A DNA stretch of 55,608 nt from Ruminococcus flavefaciens (GCF_900116855.1 NZ_UETD01000012.1:109250-164857), one strand, 5' to 3'. Shown: positions 40,133 to 49,241, numbered from the stretch's first letter. Notes: a model not told the origin generated them from the letters alone. Numbers and translations are program-made.

Positions 40133-40176
40133 AAAGCCATAAAGAGGCAGGAGCTTCTCTATGGCTTTGCTTTTTT
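40133..40176. terminator. bidirectional terminator
   Basis: An AAAGCCAT/ATGGCTTT stem extended by imperfect pairs, with T residues on the right and A residues on the left. It lies between the convergent xth and macro-domain genes. Confidence 0.8.
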
Positions 40177-40972
40177 ATCGGCTGAATGCTTCCGAGAAAA
40201 TATTGTATTTCTTGTCATTTCCCGATGAATAGATGGCGAAGCAGACGTTATCAAAGAATTGTCCGTACTTCTCATCAATGAGGACCTTTCTGAAATAGCC
40301 TGCCACATCTTCGGAGGAGTTGCCGAAGGCTCCGCAGCCCCACGCACCGAGAACAATGTTCCTGTGACCGTGTTTTGCGGCAATTGCCAGCATTATCCGT
40401 ATGCGTTTTGTCATTGCCTCGGCAATTTTCTTGTTTGAAGCAAAGACAGCAGCTCCGCGCCTGTTAGGAGCTGGCACGGTTATTACGGACGCCATGAAAG
40501 GCTTCTCCAGCAGCTCGCATCCACAGTTTCGGAAAACGCATACATTTGGCGAATACAGCATATAGTCCGACTCAGTGGAGCTGAGGTGAGTGTTGTTATA
40601 GCGGTACATCTCTCCCGCAGCTTCGGAAGTTATGGAGGCATAAAGGGTGCTGCACCTGCACAGTGCCTCCTCCTGTGTATTGGCTCCCATACGGAAGCCG
40701 CCGCCTGCCTTGTGGGCATTGGCAAAGTTCATGACAAAGGCGTTTTCAAAGCGGCTTGCAGCAGTGAAGGAGTCCTCCTTAGTGACGGTGATGGTGCACA
40801 TATCGCCCTCGGGTATCACCAAGGACTCCACAAGAGCAGCGCCCTTTTCGGGAGACCATACCTCAACGGCAGAGGTGTCCTCGCAGGGCAGCTCTATTTT
40901 TTTGCCGTCCAGCTCATAGAAGCCGTCAGCGGTTATTTTTATGGTCTCATTGGCAATGGCGATGTTGTTCAT
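40175..40972 (-). CDS. TIGR02452 family protein (macro-domain / PARG-like)
   Basis: A 265-residue protein. It shows N-F-A-N-A-H-K-A-G-G-G-F, then Q-E-E-A-L-C-R-C-S-T-L-Y, and near the C-terminus G-A-W-G-C-G-A-F-G-N-S, all typical of the TIGR02452/DUF2263 group related to bacterial poly(ADP-ribose) glycohydrolases. It is expected to bind or hydrolyse ADP-ribose derivatives; the substrate is unknown. It is the last gene of an operon with Fe-ADH and a phosphoesterase, starting 9 bases after the latter. Confidence 0.85.
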   Translation of the reverse strand: MNNIAIANETIKITADGFYELDGKKIELPCEDTSAVEVWSPEKGAALVESLVIPEGDMCTITVTKEDSFTAASRFENAFVMNFANAHKAGGGFRMGANTQEEALCRCSTLYASITSEAAGEMYRYNNTHLSSTESDYMLYSPNVCVFRNCGCELLEKPFMASVITVPAPNRRGAAVFASNKKIAEAMTKRIRIMLAIAAKHGHRNIVLGAWGCGAFGNSSEDVAGYFRKVLIDEKYGQFFDNVCFAIYSSGNDKKYNIFSEAFSR

Positions 40973-40981
40973 AAAAACACC

Positions 40982-42079
40982 TCAGTTCTTTACGTCGATG
41001 ATGACATATTCCGAGAATGTGCCTGTCTTAAAGGGAATAGCCCAGCCCGAAATACCCGATGTTACGATAAATTCGGTATTGCCGCGCTTTTCCGTGCCGT
41101 AGACTCTGTCGTTGGCGCCGATGAGCAGTCCTATCTGTCCCGCAGGCCAGATATGTCCGCCGTGGGTATGTCCCGAGAATACCAAGTCTGCGCCCGACTC
41201 CGCCTCATTTGCGTAGTCGTTAGGCTGGTGGTCGAGGATAAAGTTGAAGTTCTGTGCGTCCATATCCTTAGCAAGGGCGGACATCTCAGCACGGGCTTCG
41301 TTGCTCTTGTCCTGACGGCCTATGAGGGTGAGCCCCTCGGCTATTTCCACGGACTCATCCTCAAGGATAGTGACGTTGTTCTTTTTCAGCTCCTCGCGGA
41401 GGTCATCGGCAGTGAAGTCGCGGTAGCCTTCAAAAAAGCCCTTGTCGTGGTTGCCGAAGATAAAGTAGACACCGTATTTTGTATCCAGTTTTCCGAGAGC
41501 CTCGCAGGAGCGGATCATGTCCTCCCTGCATGAGTCGTCGTCAACATAGTCTCCTGCGATTACCAGCATATCGGGCTTTTCAGCCTGTATGCGCTCCATT
41601 TCCCTTGCAAAGTCATCACCATTGAGAGTGATACCGAGGTGAGGGTCGGCGATAGCGGCAATGCGGAGACTTCCGCCTGCAAGAGGTTTGTCCGTGTGGA
41701 GCTCATAGGCTGTACGCCTTACGTCGTGGGCGTTGTGCCAGCCGATAGCAAGGTATACCGCCGTAAAGAGAATGGCGGCAGCTCCCTCGATATTGCGGCG
41801 GCGCTGCTTTTTGGCAGCCTTTCTGACTATGGCGGCTATGATATCGGCAATGAGCCAGAATATTATCAGATGGAGCACCACAACTATGACCGTGTAGAAG
41901 TTGATGAATCCGAAGCAGGCAAGTCCGCCGAGTGGTATCAGGCAGGCGAGCCATGAGAGGAGCTTGTGCTTCTCTCCGAATTTTTCCATGAAGCTGAACC
42001 TGTGGAAGCGTGTGAACAGGTAAACAGTTCCGCCCACAGCCATTATCAGCAGAAGTACAAAGAGTATCAGCCAGAACAT
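40982..42079 (-). CDS. membrane-bound metallophosphoesterase
   Basis: A 365-residue calcineurin-like phosphoesterase with about three to four N-terminal membrane helices (residues 1-120), then the active-site blocks A-I-A-D-P-H, A-G-D-Y-V-D-D, F-G-N-H-D, L-D-H-Q-P and S-G-H-T-H-G-G-H. The first block has D-P-H instead of the usual D-x-H variant with Leu. GGAGGAG precedes the start, and its 5' end overlaps the ADH gene by 13 bases. Confidence 0.85.
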   Translation of the reverse strand: MFWLILFVLLLIMAVGGTVYLFTRFHRFSFMEKFGEKHKLLSWLACLIPLGGLACFGFINFYTVIVVVLHLIIFWLIADIIAAIVRKAAKKQRRRNIEGAAAILFTAVYLAIGWHNAHDVRRTAYELHTDKPLAGGSLRIAAIADPHLGITLNGDDFAREMERIQAEKPDMLVIAGDYVDDDSCREDMIRSCEALGKLDTKYGVYFIFGNHDKGFFEGYRDFTADDLREELKKNNVTILEDESVEIAEGLTLIGRQDKSNEARAEMSALAKDMDAQNFNFILDHQPNDYANEAESGADLVFSGHTHGGHIWPAGQIGLLIGANDRVYGTEKRGNTEFIVTSGISGWAIPFKTGTFSEYVIIDVKN

Positions 42080-43158
42080 ATAACTCCTCCTATTATATCG
42101 TAAAGAGCCTCTCTGTCAGCCTTATAGGGGCAGCTTGCCAGCTTTTTGGTGTTGCGGAGAAGATTTTCCGCAGCTTTTTCAAGAAGCTCCCTGTCAGCCT
42201 GCACAGGGCTTATTTTCGCGATAAACCGAGCAAGACTTTCCGTACTTTCAAAGCCGGCAAGGGAGAGTATATGGCTGCGGTCTGCGACATCGGCAAGCCG
42301 CAGATAGCCGCTCTGGAAAAGTCCCACAGCAGCGCCGTGAGGGATACCGCCCTCGTAGGTCAGCGTGTAGCTGAGACCGTGCGGCACCGATGTACCTGTG
42401 TGAGCGATAGCCATTCCGCCGAATGTAGAGGCGCAAAGCAGGTCGGCAGCAGCCTTTTCCGTGAGCTTTTCCTCTCCGCTGAGGTATCCGCGGCAGCTGC
42501 TCCACAGCTTCAGTCCTGTATCAACGAACATACGGCTGAATGGTGTGGCGGCGGAGTTTATATAGCTCTCTATCATGTGACCGAGAGCGTCAACGGCAGT
42601 ATTTGCGATGACCCTCATGGGAGCGCCAAGGAGGTATTTGCCGTCGCACAGAGCGATATCGGGGAATACCTTGTGCGCCATTGACATCTTTGTGCGGAGG
42701 TCGTGGCGTGTGATGACCGATATCCCCGTTACCTCAGAGCCTGTTCCGCAGGTGGTGGGAACGGCAGCAATGGGTATATTTTCGGGGGAAGCGCTGCTGT
42801 CAAAAAGCAGCTCCCACGTCGAGTCGGCATTCTTTATCATGACAGCGATGGCTTTGGCAGCGTCAAGGGGTGAGCCGCCGCCCACTCCCACAACGAAGTC
42901 CGCATCGCATGAAATGCCGATATCACGGGCTTTCATTATGGTCTCTACCGAGGGGTTTTCCTCCACCTCGTCAAAGACCGTATATCCGATGCCCTCAGCC
43001 TCAAGAGCAGCCTTTACGTCGTCGAGAGAGCCGTTTTTCTTTGACGAGCTCCTGCCCGTTACGATGAGAGCGCAGCTTCCGAGAGCGGCAAGGTCGGCGC
43101 TGTGTACCGGCACGCAGTTATTTTCCGAAAAAACCTTTACAGGCATATAATAATTCAT
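42067..43158 (-). CDS. iron-containing alcohol dehydrogenase family protein
   Basis: A 363-residue group III Fe-dependent dehydrogenase. NAD-binding G-V-G-G-G-S-P-L-D-A-A-K and P-T-T-C-G-T-G-S-E-V-T are present. Metal ligands are probably Asp and His in V-D-A-L-G-H-M-I-E-S-Y and the His residues in V-P-H-G-L-S-Y and G-I-P-H-G-A-A. The substrate is unknown. The start at 43158 has AGGGTG upstream; the longer in-frame form has no ribosome-binding site. It leads the three-gene leftward operon. Confidence 0.88.
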   Translation of the reverse strand: MNYYMPVKVFSENNCVPVHSADLAALGSCALIVTGRSSSKKNGSLDDVKAALEAEGIGYTVFDEVEENPSVETIMKARDIGISCDADFVVGVGGGSPLDAAKAIAVMIKNADSTWELLFDSSASPENIPIAAVPTTCGTGSEVTGISVITRHDLRTKMSMAHKVFPDIALCDGKYLLGAPMRVIANTAVDALGHMIESYINSAATPFSRMFVDTGLKLWSSCRGYLSGEEKLTEKAAADLLCASTFGGMAIAHTGTSVPHGLSYTLTYEGGIPHGAAVGLFQSGYLRLADVADRSHILSLAGFESTESLARFIAKISPVQADRELLEKAAENLLRNTKKLASCPYKADREALYDIIGGVICSG

Positions 43159-43230
43159 AGTATCACCCTGACATGAAAAATAAAAACATATCCGTGCAGG
43201 AAAGCAGTCAATATTGCTCCCCACATTTTA

Positions 43231-43259
43231 ATATTAGCATAATTTCCCCCCTCGGTCAA
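43231..43259 (-). promoter_or_regulatory. Fe-ADH operon promoter
   Basis: Minus-strand TTGACC and TAATAT spaced 17, about 70 bases upstream of the start. Confidence 0.65.
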
Positions 43260-43317
43260 TACATGGGTAAAAAAAACGCTTCTTTGTTGCATATAATCTT
43301 CAATGCCCTTTATTCGG

Positions 43318-43346
43318 TTGAAATGGGCAGTTCCCTGTGTTATAAT
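43318..43346 (+). promoter_or_regulatory. GH5 gene promoter
   Basis: TTGAAA and a perfect TATAAT spaced 17. It leaves a short leader of about 35 nt. Confidence 0.7.
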
Positions 43347-43386
43347 ATGGGTAACTTTCAAAGGCAGCAAGGGGGAAACCGGTCTT

Positions 43387-44574
43387 ATGAAGAATGACAA
43401 TGATTTCAGGGTAGCTGCTGACGAGATCGCTGATAAGATGGGGGCAGGGTGGAACTACGGAAACACTCTTGAGGCGAACAGGGGAGGAACTCCAGACGAG
43501 ACTGTATGGGGCAATCCGAGGGCTTCTCAGGCAATGGTGGACGCTGTTGCTGATGCAGGCTTCGGTACTATCAGGATACCCGTTTCCTTTCTCAGCAAGA
43601 TCGACGACAGCTGCGGTTATAAAATAGAACAGGAATGGCTTGACAGGATAGCCGAGGTAGTGGATTACTGCTATAACAGGGAGCTTTTCGTCATTATCAA
43701 TATCCATGGCGACGGCTACCATACCATCAAGGGGGGATGGCTTCTCTGTGACGGCAGCGACCAGACCTATATAAAGGAAAAATACGCCGCTGTGTGGCGG
43801 CAGATAGCTCTGCGGTTTGCGGACTACGACGAGCACCTCATCTTCGAGAGCATGAACGAGGTCTTTGACGGCATATATCATACTCCCGTTGCGGAGTATT
43901 ACGAGAATATCAACGACTATAACCGCATTTTCATCGACACTGTCAGGAGCACGGGTGGCAATAATACTCACCGCTGGCTCATGGCTGCGGGCTGGAATAC
44001 GGATATAAACTATACCTGTGACGGATACGGCTTCCGATTCCCTGAGGATAAGCTCTGCACCTGCGGCGAGGGAAGGCTTATACTCTCCGTTCACTGCTAT
44101 GACCCGTGGGACTACTGCGGCGAGGAGGAAAAGACCATCTTCCTCTGGGGTGAAAAGGGACAGGAGATAATCGAGCTGGAGCTTGCCGACAGAAGATATA
44201 TGGCTGACTGGGGCGACGAGGAGCATATCAGGGCACAGTTCGCCAAGCTTAAAAAGGACTACATCGACAAGGGTATACCCGTAGTTATAGGGGAGTTCGG
44301 CTGTATCGACCGGGCGGTGTGCGCACCCCATATCCCTGACAGGATAACTGAGAACCGCGCCTATTATGATGGATTTGTGGCAGGTACAGCCGCACTGAAC
44401 GGTATAGTTCCCGTGTACTGGGACAACGGATTCAACGGCAAATTCGGACTGGCACTGTTTGACCGTCGGGCGGTAAAGGCTACACAGCCCGAGATAATAG
44501 AAGCCATAATCAACGGCGTCAGGAATAAGGACCCCATGTCAGGCAGACGCCCTGACGAAAGAAAGTGCATATAA
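43387..44574 (+). CDS. glycoside hydrolase family 5, no signal peptide
   Basis: A 395-residue TIM-barrel glycosidase. G-W-N-Y-G-N-T-L-E-A and W-G-N-P-R are at the N-terminus; I-R-I-P-V-S, the acid/base Glu158 in S-M-N-E and the nucleophile Glu303 in G-E-F-G follow. This resembles GH5 endo-beta-glucanases of the subfamily 4 type. No signal peptide, dockerin or carbohydrate module is present, so it should act in the cytoplasm on imported oligosaccharides. The start at 43387 has AAGGGGG, at a long spacing. Its TAA stop lies inside the terminal repeat of element C. Confidence 0.88.
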   Translation: MKNDNDFRVAADEIADKMGAGWNYGNTLEANRGGTPDETVWGNPRASQAMVDAVADAGFGTIRIPVSFLSKIDDSCGYKIEQEWLDRIAEVVDYCYNRELFVIINIHGDGYHTIKGGWLLCDGSDQTYIKEKYAAVWRQIALRFADYDEHLIFESMNEVFDGIYHTPVAEYYENINDYNRIFIDTVRSTGGNNTHRWLMAAGWNTDINYTCDGYGFRFPEDKLCTCGEGRLILSVHCYDPWDYCGEEEKTIFLWGEKGQEIIELELADRRYMADWGDEEHIRAQFAKLKKDYIDKGIPVVIGEFGCIDRAVCAPHIPDRITENRAYYDGFVAGTAALNGIVPVYWDNGFNGKFGLALFDRRAVKATQPEIIEAIINGVRNKDPMSGRRPDERKCI

Positions 44575-44980
44575 ATCAGAATTTTGCGCATACGCGAAAA
44601 ATTGGAAATGTAGGGGACGGCGTCCTCGACGTCCCACGAAATTTGTATTGTAGGGGCAGATATCATCCGCTCAATCAAGGGACGCCCTCACTTGCAGGGC
44701 GTCCCTCTTTCAAAAACAGTCCACCGGACTGTTTTTGAAATTCACCCTTGCGGAGCGCTTTGTTTTATTTCGCCGCCTTAAAAGCTGAAAGCGGCGACCA
44801 GAGGCGCCGCCTCTGGACTCTGCCAAAGGAACACAGTCCCTTTGGAATCCCTTACATAGGCTCGGCGTACTTATTGCGCTGTAAGCGATGTACAAATATC
44901 ATTTTTGATATTATTAAGCGAGTTTACGAGCGACAACGTGGCAAGCGGTCGAGCTGGCTCAGCTCGAAATTATGATTTAC
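44571..44980. repeat. MITE-like composite element C
   Basis: A 410-bp non-coding element from ATAAATCAGAATTTT to GAAATTATGATTTAC. It contains a TGTAGGGGAC palindrome (about 44610-44636), a GGGACGCCCT/AGGGCGTCCC hairpin (44679-44705) with a short T-run, a perfect 12-bp inverted repeat CAAAAACAGTCC/GGACTGTTTTTG (44711-44737) and GAGCTGGCTCAGCTC. Its first 52 bases closely match element D. It fills the gap between the GH5 gene and the next terminator. Confidence 0.75.
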
Positions 44981-44982
44981 TT

Positions 44983-45036
44983 TATAAAACACAATGCCCC
45001 GAAGCACTATGATGTGCCTCGGGGCATTATTTCTTT
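44983..45036. terminator. bidirectional terminator
   Basis: A long stem AATGCCCCGA..GCAC/GTGC..TCGGGGCATT with T-rich sequence on both sides. It probably ends the leftward sigma/anti-sigma operon. Confidence 0.75.
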
Positions 45037-45064
45037 ATTTATATCATTTACTCGCTAAAAGTGA

Positions 45065-46885
45065 TCATGAGTACATTTCAGTAAAGAGACTCTTGTCTAT
45101 GTTTACCTCGGGCATGGGCTCTGCGTCATCATTGAAGTGAACGTCATAGTAGAAGTTGTAGATAACATAAACATCATCATTTGCAATGGTCTGCTGATAC
45201 ATGGGGATACCTGTTTCCTTATCCACATAGCAGGTGATATCCTTTTGATAATCTTTGCCTTCTACAGATGTAGATGAATGGTAATCAATTACATAGCAGT
45301 CTCTGCCTTCAAAGGTAGTATCGCCTGTGATATCCCATTTACTGAAATCATAGAGGTAATAAATGACGAGTTCGTGACCGTTGGGGCAGTTCATTGGTCT
45401 TGTTTCTTTTTCTATTGTGGCCCCCTGGTCTACGACCCTGATGCTGTTTTCAAGACTGAGCTTGGGATCGTCCTTTCTCGGGACAAAGTTATCAAACTTA
45501 CTATATCCGCCATTGTTGGCATTACTGCTCCAGTAATAGTTCTTTTCTTCGTCACAGTAAGATTCTTCTGATTTCTTAGAATCAATATCAACGCTCTTTA
45601 CAAAATCAAGGAGCGACTGGATGTCCTGAGCGCCATTATAATCTATGTCATCGCCGTTAATATTATATGATGTCAGTGCATTATTATCGGCGTAGTACTT
45701 GTTCGGCATGATGAGAGATCCTATATCAGCGTCATTACTTAAATAAGCATCTGCCTTTTTTGCGCTTATTTTGTCGTAGTAATCCATGGAATTGAGCATC
45801 TTATCCACGATCTCCAGCTTCTGGGCATCAAGCTCGGGACCTGTTGTCCCGATATCGTCTATGACCCATTTATTGCCGTCGTTTACGATCTTCATTTTCA
45901 TATCACACCTGTTGGGCACACTGGTAAATTCATAGTGTACGCAGGCAGTGAAGCTGTTATCTGTGATGTCGGATATTTCGATGGGCTCGTCCTTGAGGTG
46001 ATAGAAGCTGTATGTGGAAGGTATTTTATAAATGTCATCATATTTTTCACTGCTGCAATAAAGCTTGCCGCCTATCATCGTGTAGGTGCCGAAATGAGGG
46101 GGGGCTTCATTAACGGAATATATGCGGTTAGCCTCATAGTCTGTAAGGTCATCGCCTATAAGATCGGGGAACTGCTTGTCGATGCAGCTCTGTGACATAA
46201 AGGAAAGCGCCTTATCCATTACCTCATCGGTATTGTTGTACTTCATTCCTGTGGCATAATACTCATAGTTCCAGATCCCGCGATCATGTCCTTCCCATGA
46301 TGTAGCATTTTCGTCTTCCAGTGCAAACCAGAAGAAAGAGTAGTTCGGATTGTCATTCCTTTTAAGGTATTCATCCTGTTCTTCGACGGACATACCGTTG
46401 CGTTCTTCTTCGGTCAGACCACGCTCAAGTATCTCATCGTTATTATAGGGCTGTATAAAGTCCTCGTATGCGTTCAGCAGTGACTCTGCGGTGCTGCGGT
46501 ATTCCTCTGCGCGGCTGTCATCAACAGCTCCTGTGCTCTCCTGTGACATTTCCTCGGAAACATTTGTGGGGAGCTCGTCTTCGCCGTTGCCGTCATGGAA
46601 CTGCTGTACTACGTTGTAGCCTCCGAAGGAGCCTGCACCCAGTACAAGTGCGGCAGCTGCCGCTATGGAAGCGCTCCTCCACTTGGGACGCTTATAGCGC
46701 TCAACGCCTGTTACTTCGATTTTTCTGTCGAATTTCTCGTCTGTATTCATATCGGTATCGTTATTGTATTTTCTCTCGCTCATAGCGTAGATCCTCTCCT
46801 TTTCTTCATCAGTGAGTACGGGGAAGTCCTGAGCAAGGGAATCTATGGTCATATTATCGGTATTCTCAAAAAGATCGTCTTTCAT
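45065..46885 (-). CDS. putative anti-sigma factor, large extracellular sensor
   Basis: A 606-residue single-span membrane protein. A cytoplasmic part of about 70 residues includes L-T-D-E-E-K-E-R-I-Y-A-M. A membrane helix (about residues 72-90, A-S-I-A-A-A-A-A-L-V-L-G) precedes a roughly 510-residue outside domain rich in Asp, Asn and Tyr. The domain is unrecognised. It overlaps the sigma gene by ATGA and is thus probably its anti-sigma partner. The layout resembles the pair at 36817-39187, but the outside domains look unrelated. Confidence 0.65.
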   Translation of the reverse strand: MKDDLFENTDNMTIDSLAQDFPVLTDEEKERIYAMSERKYNNDTDMNTDEKFDRKIEVTGVERYKRPKWRSASIAAAAALVLGAGSFGGYNVVQQFHDGNGEDELPTNVSEEMSQESTGAVDDSRAEEYRSTAESLLNAYEDFIQPYNNDEILERGLTEEERNGMSVEEQDEYLKRNDNPNYSFFWFALEDENATSWEGHDRGIWNYEYYATGMKYNNTDEVMDKALSFMSQSCIDKQFPDLIGDDLTDYEANRIYSVNEAPPHFGTYTMIGGKLYCSSEKYDDIYKIPSTYSFYHLKDEPIEISDITDNSFTACVHYEFTSVPNRCDMKMKIVNDGNKWVIDDIGTTGPELDAQKLEIVDKMLNSMDYYDKISAKKADAYLSNDADIGSLIMPNKYYADNNALTSYNINGDDIDYNGAQDIQSLLDFVKSVDIDSKKSEESYCDEEKNYYWSSNANNGGYSKFDNFVPRKDDPKLSLENSIRVVDQGATIEKETRPMNCPNGHELVIYYLYDFSKWDITGDTTFEGRDCYVIDYHSSTSVEGKDYQKDITCYVDKETGIPMYQQTIANDDVYVIYNFYYDVHFNDDAEPMPEVNIDKSLFTEMYS

Positions 46886-47460
46886 ATGAGATCCTCCTTA
46901 CCTATCCCTGCTTCACATAGCAGGGCTTTTAGTTTTTGTCTGGCGCGGCTGCTTCGTTTCTGAACTGCCGCAGCTGTCATGGAAATACTTTTTGCTATCT
47001 CTTTTGCTGTACGATTGTAAAAATACTGCTGTATTATAATAGTGGTATCGGGTTCGCCCAGCTCCTTTATCTTGCCGAGGAGAAGGCGTGAGCGTTCAGC
47101 TTTTTCTGCATTTTCCTCTATCCTCTCATCCGAGCGTAACTCCTCAGTTGTATCATCGTCTATATAAACGCTCCTGTTATTCTTATTGCTCAGCCTGCGG
47201 AAGGCGTCGATAGCGGTGTTTCTTGATACGGCAGCGATAAAACCTTTCAGGTCGCCTGAAAAATCGGTATTCGCGTCAAGCTGTTTGTAAAGCTTGAAGA
47301 ACACATCGCTGACGCAGTCCTCGATATCCTCGCGGCTGCCGCAGTTTCTCAGTATATTGATAACAATGGCGTAAACATAGTTGCAGTATTTTTCAAAGAC
47401 CACTCTGTGGCATTTCTGCACAGACTCAGCCATAAGCATACGCAGTTCCATGTCCGTCAT
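46882..47460 (-). CDS. ECF-type RNA polymerase sigma factor
   Basis: A 192-residue sigma factor. Region 2: E-D-I-E-D-C-V-S-D-V-F-F-K-L and K-G-F-I-A-A-V-S-R-N-T-A-I-D-A-F-R-R. Region 4: I-I-I-Q-Q-Y-F-Y-N-R-T-A-K-E-I-A-K-S and A-V-Q-K-R-S-S-R-A-R-Q-K-L. The start at 47460 has AAGGAGGAG upstream, better than the ATG nine codons earlier. Cotranscribed with the membrane sensor downstream. Confidence 0.9.
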   Translation of the reverse strand: MTDMELRMLMAESVQKCHRVVFEKYCNYVYAIVINILRNCGSREDIEDCVSDVFFKLYKQLDANTDFSGDLKGFIAAVSRNTAIDAFRRLSNKNNRSVYIDDDTTEELRSDERIEENAEKAERSRLLLGKIKELGEPDTTIIIQQYFYNRTAKEIAKSISMTAAAVQKRSSRARQKLKALLCEAGIGKEDLI

Positions 47461-47528
47461 CAGGAACTCCTCCTTTTTTGAATGCATTCAATAATATAAT
47501 CGAACCGAATAAAAAAAACAGACACATA

Positions 47529-47557
47529 ATTCTATCATTTTTTGGGTAAAAATGCAA
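47529..47557 (-). promoter_or_regulatory. promoter of the leftward sigma operon
   Basis: Minus-strand TTGCAT and TAGAAT spaced 17. A 9-bp AAATTATTG/CAATAATTT inverted repeat (47577-47599) lies between this and the divergent promoter. Confidence 0.65.
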
Positions 47558-47604
47558 GTTCTTTGAAAAACAGAAAAAAATTATTGAAAAACAATAATTT
47601 TCTA

Positions 47605-47633
47605 TTGACAAATGATATTTTATGTGATATACT
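47605..47633 (+). promoter_or_regulatory. promoter of the lipoprotein gene
   Basis: Perfect TTGACA and TATACT spaced 17. Confidence 0.75.
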
Positions 47634-47684
47634 ATAGTCACAGTAAGAAATACGGCACAGGTCCGTAGGAAAGGAAACGTCTGT

Positions 47685-48119
47685 ATGAGGACGATGAGTA
47701 AGGCTGCGGCGCTTCTGGGAACGCTGTTTATCCTGACCGGCTGCGGAAAGGGAATAAACTGCGACCTGCCGCCTGAGCCCATAAAATTCAACACAAAGAC
47801 TTATGTTTCTCCAACTGACAAGGACGATACCTATCTGGAAATAGAGTACGATGGAAGAAAATTCCTCCCCTATGGCACCGTGGAAAGGTCCCTTAAAGGC
47901 GAAGATGTGGGGAAGTGTCTCGGATATGTGGTACAGGACGGCACGGAGGACAAAAACACAAGGATCTGCCTGCTCACTGCCACAGAGGATTATCTTGCAG
48001 AGATATTCATTGACGCCGGAATGCAGCAGCCTGTGTTTTTCAGAGCAGAGGACACCATAGGAAAGACGGCGGACACTCCGTCATATATAAAAAGCCTTGA
48101 TTACGATATATGGCGCTGA
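47685..48119 (+). CDS. putative lipoprotein
   Basis: A 144-residue secreted lipoprotein: short basic start, hydrophobic core and L-T-G-C lipobox (about residues 17-20). The mature domain contains Y-L-E-I-E-Y-D-G-R-K-F-L-P-Y-G-T, a pattern I have no family name for. AGGAAAGGA is upstream. It is followed closely by the DUF2975 gene and may share its transcript. Confidence 0.7.
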   Translation: MRTMSKAAALLGTLFILTGCGKGINCDLPPEPIKFNTKTYVSPTDKDDTYLEIEYDGRKFLPYGTVERSLKGEDVGKCLGYVVQDGTEDKNTRICLLTATEDYLAEIFIDAGMQQPVFFRAEDTIGKTADTPSYIKSLDYDIWR

Positions 48120-48146
48120 CCAAATAATATAAAGGAGCTTATTTTT

Positions 48147-48614
48147 ATGTGGAACAAGGACAAATCACTTTTTCTATCCCGTATACTGACCGTTGTGGCA
48201 GCAGGTGTGGCGATATTCGTTGCATTCTTCATTCCTACCCTGTCAGAGTGGTATCAGTATATGATGACCGTCGAGGCAGCAGGAATACTTGACAGGAGCT
48301 CGATGTTCATTCCCATGTGCGTAACGCTGTATGTCTGCGACGCACTGGCACTGGCGGCACTGTGGAACCTGCATCTGCTTCTCGGAAACATCAGCAAGGA
48401 TCAGGTGTTCATACCTAAGAATACCTCATGTCTCAGACGTATTTCGTGGATATGTATAGCAGTAGGCGTTGTGCTCATGATATTCGGGCTCTGGAGCTCC
48501 ATATTCGCCTTTATAGGAATGGTAGCAATAATGTTCGGGCTTATCATGAGGGTGCTGAAGAATGTCTTTGAAAAGGCAGTAGAGATAAAGTCGGAAAACG
48601 ACTTTACTATATAA
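48147..48614 (+). CDS. DUF2975 membrane protein
   Basis: A 155-residue protein with four membrane helices (about residues 10-30, 52-75, 95-115 and 118-140) and the motif G-N-I-S-K-D-Q-V-F-I-P-K-N between helices 2 and 3, typical of DUF2975. It is paired with a small Xre-type regulator directly downstream, the usual neighbour of this family. Function unknown. Confidence 0.82.
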   Translation: MWNKDKSLFLSRILTVVAAGVAIFVAFFIPTLSEWYQYMMTVEAAGILDRSSMFIPMCVTLYVCDALALAALWNLHLLLGNISKDQVFIPKNTSCLRRISWICIAVGVVLMIFGLWSSIFAFIGMVAIMFGLIMRVLKNVFEKAVEIKSENDFTI

Positions 48615-48629
48615 CAGGAGGTGCTTTCC

Positions 48630-48836
48630 ATGCCGATAGTAGTAAATCTTGATGTAATGATGGCAAAGCGGAAGATATCCTCTCAGGAGCTTGCCGAAAG
48701 GGTGGGCATAACCACTGCAAACCTGTCGATACTGAAAACGGGAAAGGCAAAGGCGGTAAGATTTTCCACTCTCGAAAAGATATGCGATGAGCTTGACTGC
48801 CAGCCGGGGGATATACTGGAGTTCAAGCGGGAATAG
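48630..48836 (+). CDS. YozG-like Xre-family HTH regulator
   Basis: A 68-residue helix-turn-helix protein: M-M-A-K-R-K-I-S-S-Q-E-L-A-E-R-V-G-I-T-T-A-N-L-S followed by C-D-E-L-D-C-Q-P-G-D-I-L-E, the small Cro/YozG type. The start at 48630 has AGGAGG eight bases upstream; a GTG three codons earlier lies next to that site. Expected to regulate itself and DUF2975. Confidence 0.88.
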   Translation: MPIVVNLDVMMAKRKISSQELAERVGITTANLSILKTGKAKAVRFSTLEKICDELDCQPGDILEFKRE

Positions 48837-48846
48837 GGGGGAGGAT

Positions 48847-49206
48847 ATGAAGATACTAAAAAGGATAGTGCTGGTACTGGGAGCATTCGGGATAATATGC
48901 GCGGGGTTTTTGATAGCAGGATTATTCCGGTATACGAGTGGAGTTCCGAGGATAACTCCAAAGAATGACCTCACTTTCAGTGCAGGCACTGTGATAAATT
49001 TACATGATATAGCTGATATAGAAAAATATGATACCGCAGGGATATGTGACGCTTACTGGGATGACGGTTCCGTGGACGGACTGGTCATAATCAATGAGGG
49101 AAGTTCAATAAGAACAGGGAGCCGCAAAGGTGAGCTGAACCTGATAGTCGATGCCCGCGGATACAGCGAAGCAAGATCGGAAACAATAAAAGTAAAGATG
49201 GTCTGA
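48847..49206 (+). CDS. membrane-anchored hypothetical protein
   Basis: A 119-residue protein with one N-terminal hydrophobic helix (about residues 7-26) and an extracytoplasmic remainder of about 90 residues. No family recognised. GGGGGGAGG precedes the ATG, 10 bases after the Xre gene, so it is cotranscribed. Confidence 0.65.
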   Translation: MKILKRIVLVLGAFGIICAGFLIAGLFRYTSGVPRITPKNDLTFSAGTVINLHDIADIEKYDTAGICDAYWDDGSVDGLVIINEGSSIRTGSRKGELNLIVDARGYSEARSETIKVKMV

Positions 49207-49241
49207 AATAGGGGAGTACAGGAAATCCCCGTCACATCGGC

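Noticed and set aside
40214..40227. ATTTCCCGATGAAT as a possible Noc-binding site
   Set aside because: Three mismatches to the Bacillus consensus and inside a coding gene; single weak match.
43300..44331. Long minus-strand open frame opposite the GH5 gene
   Set aside because: It is the antisense shadow of a gene with clear catalytic motifs, has no ribosome-binding site and no recognisable protein features.
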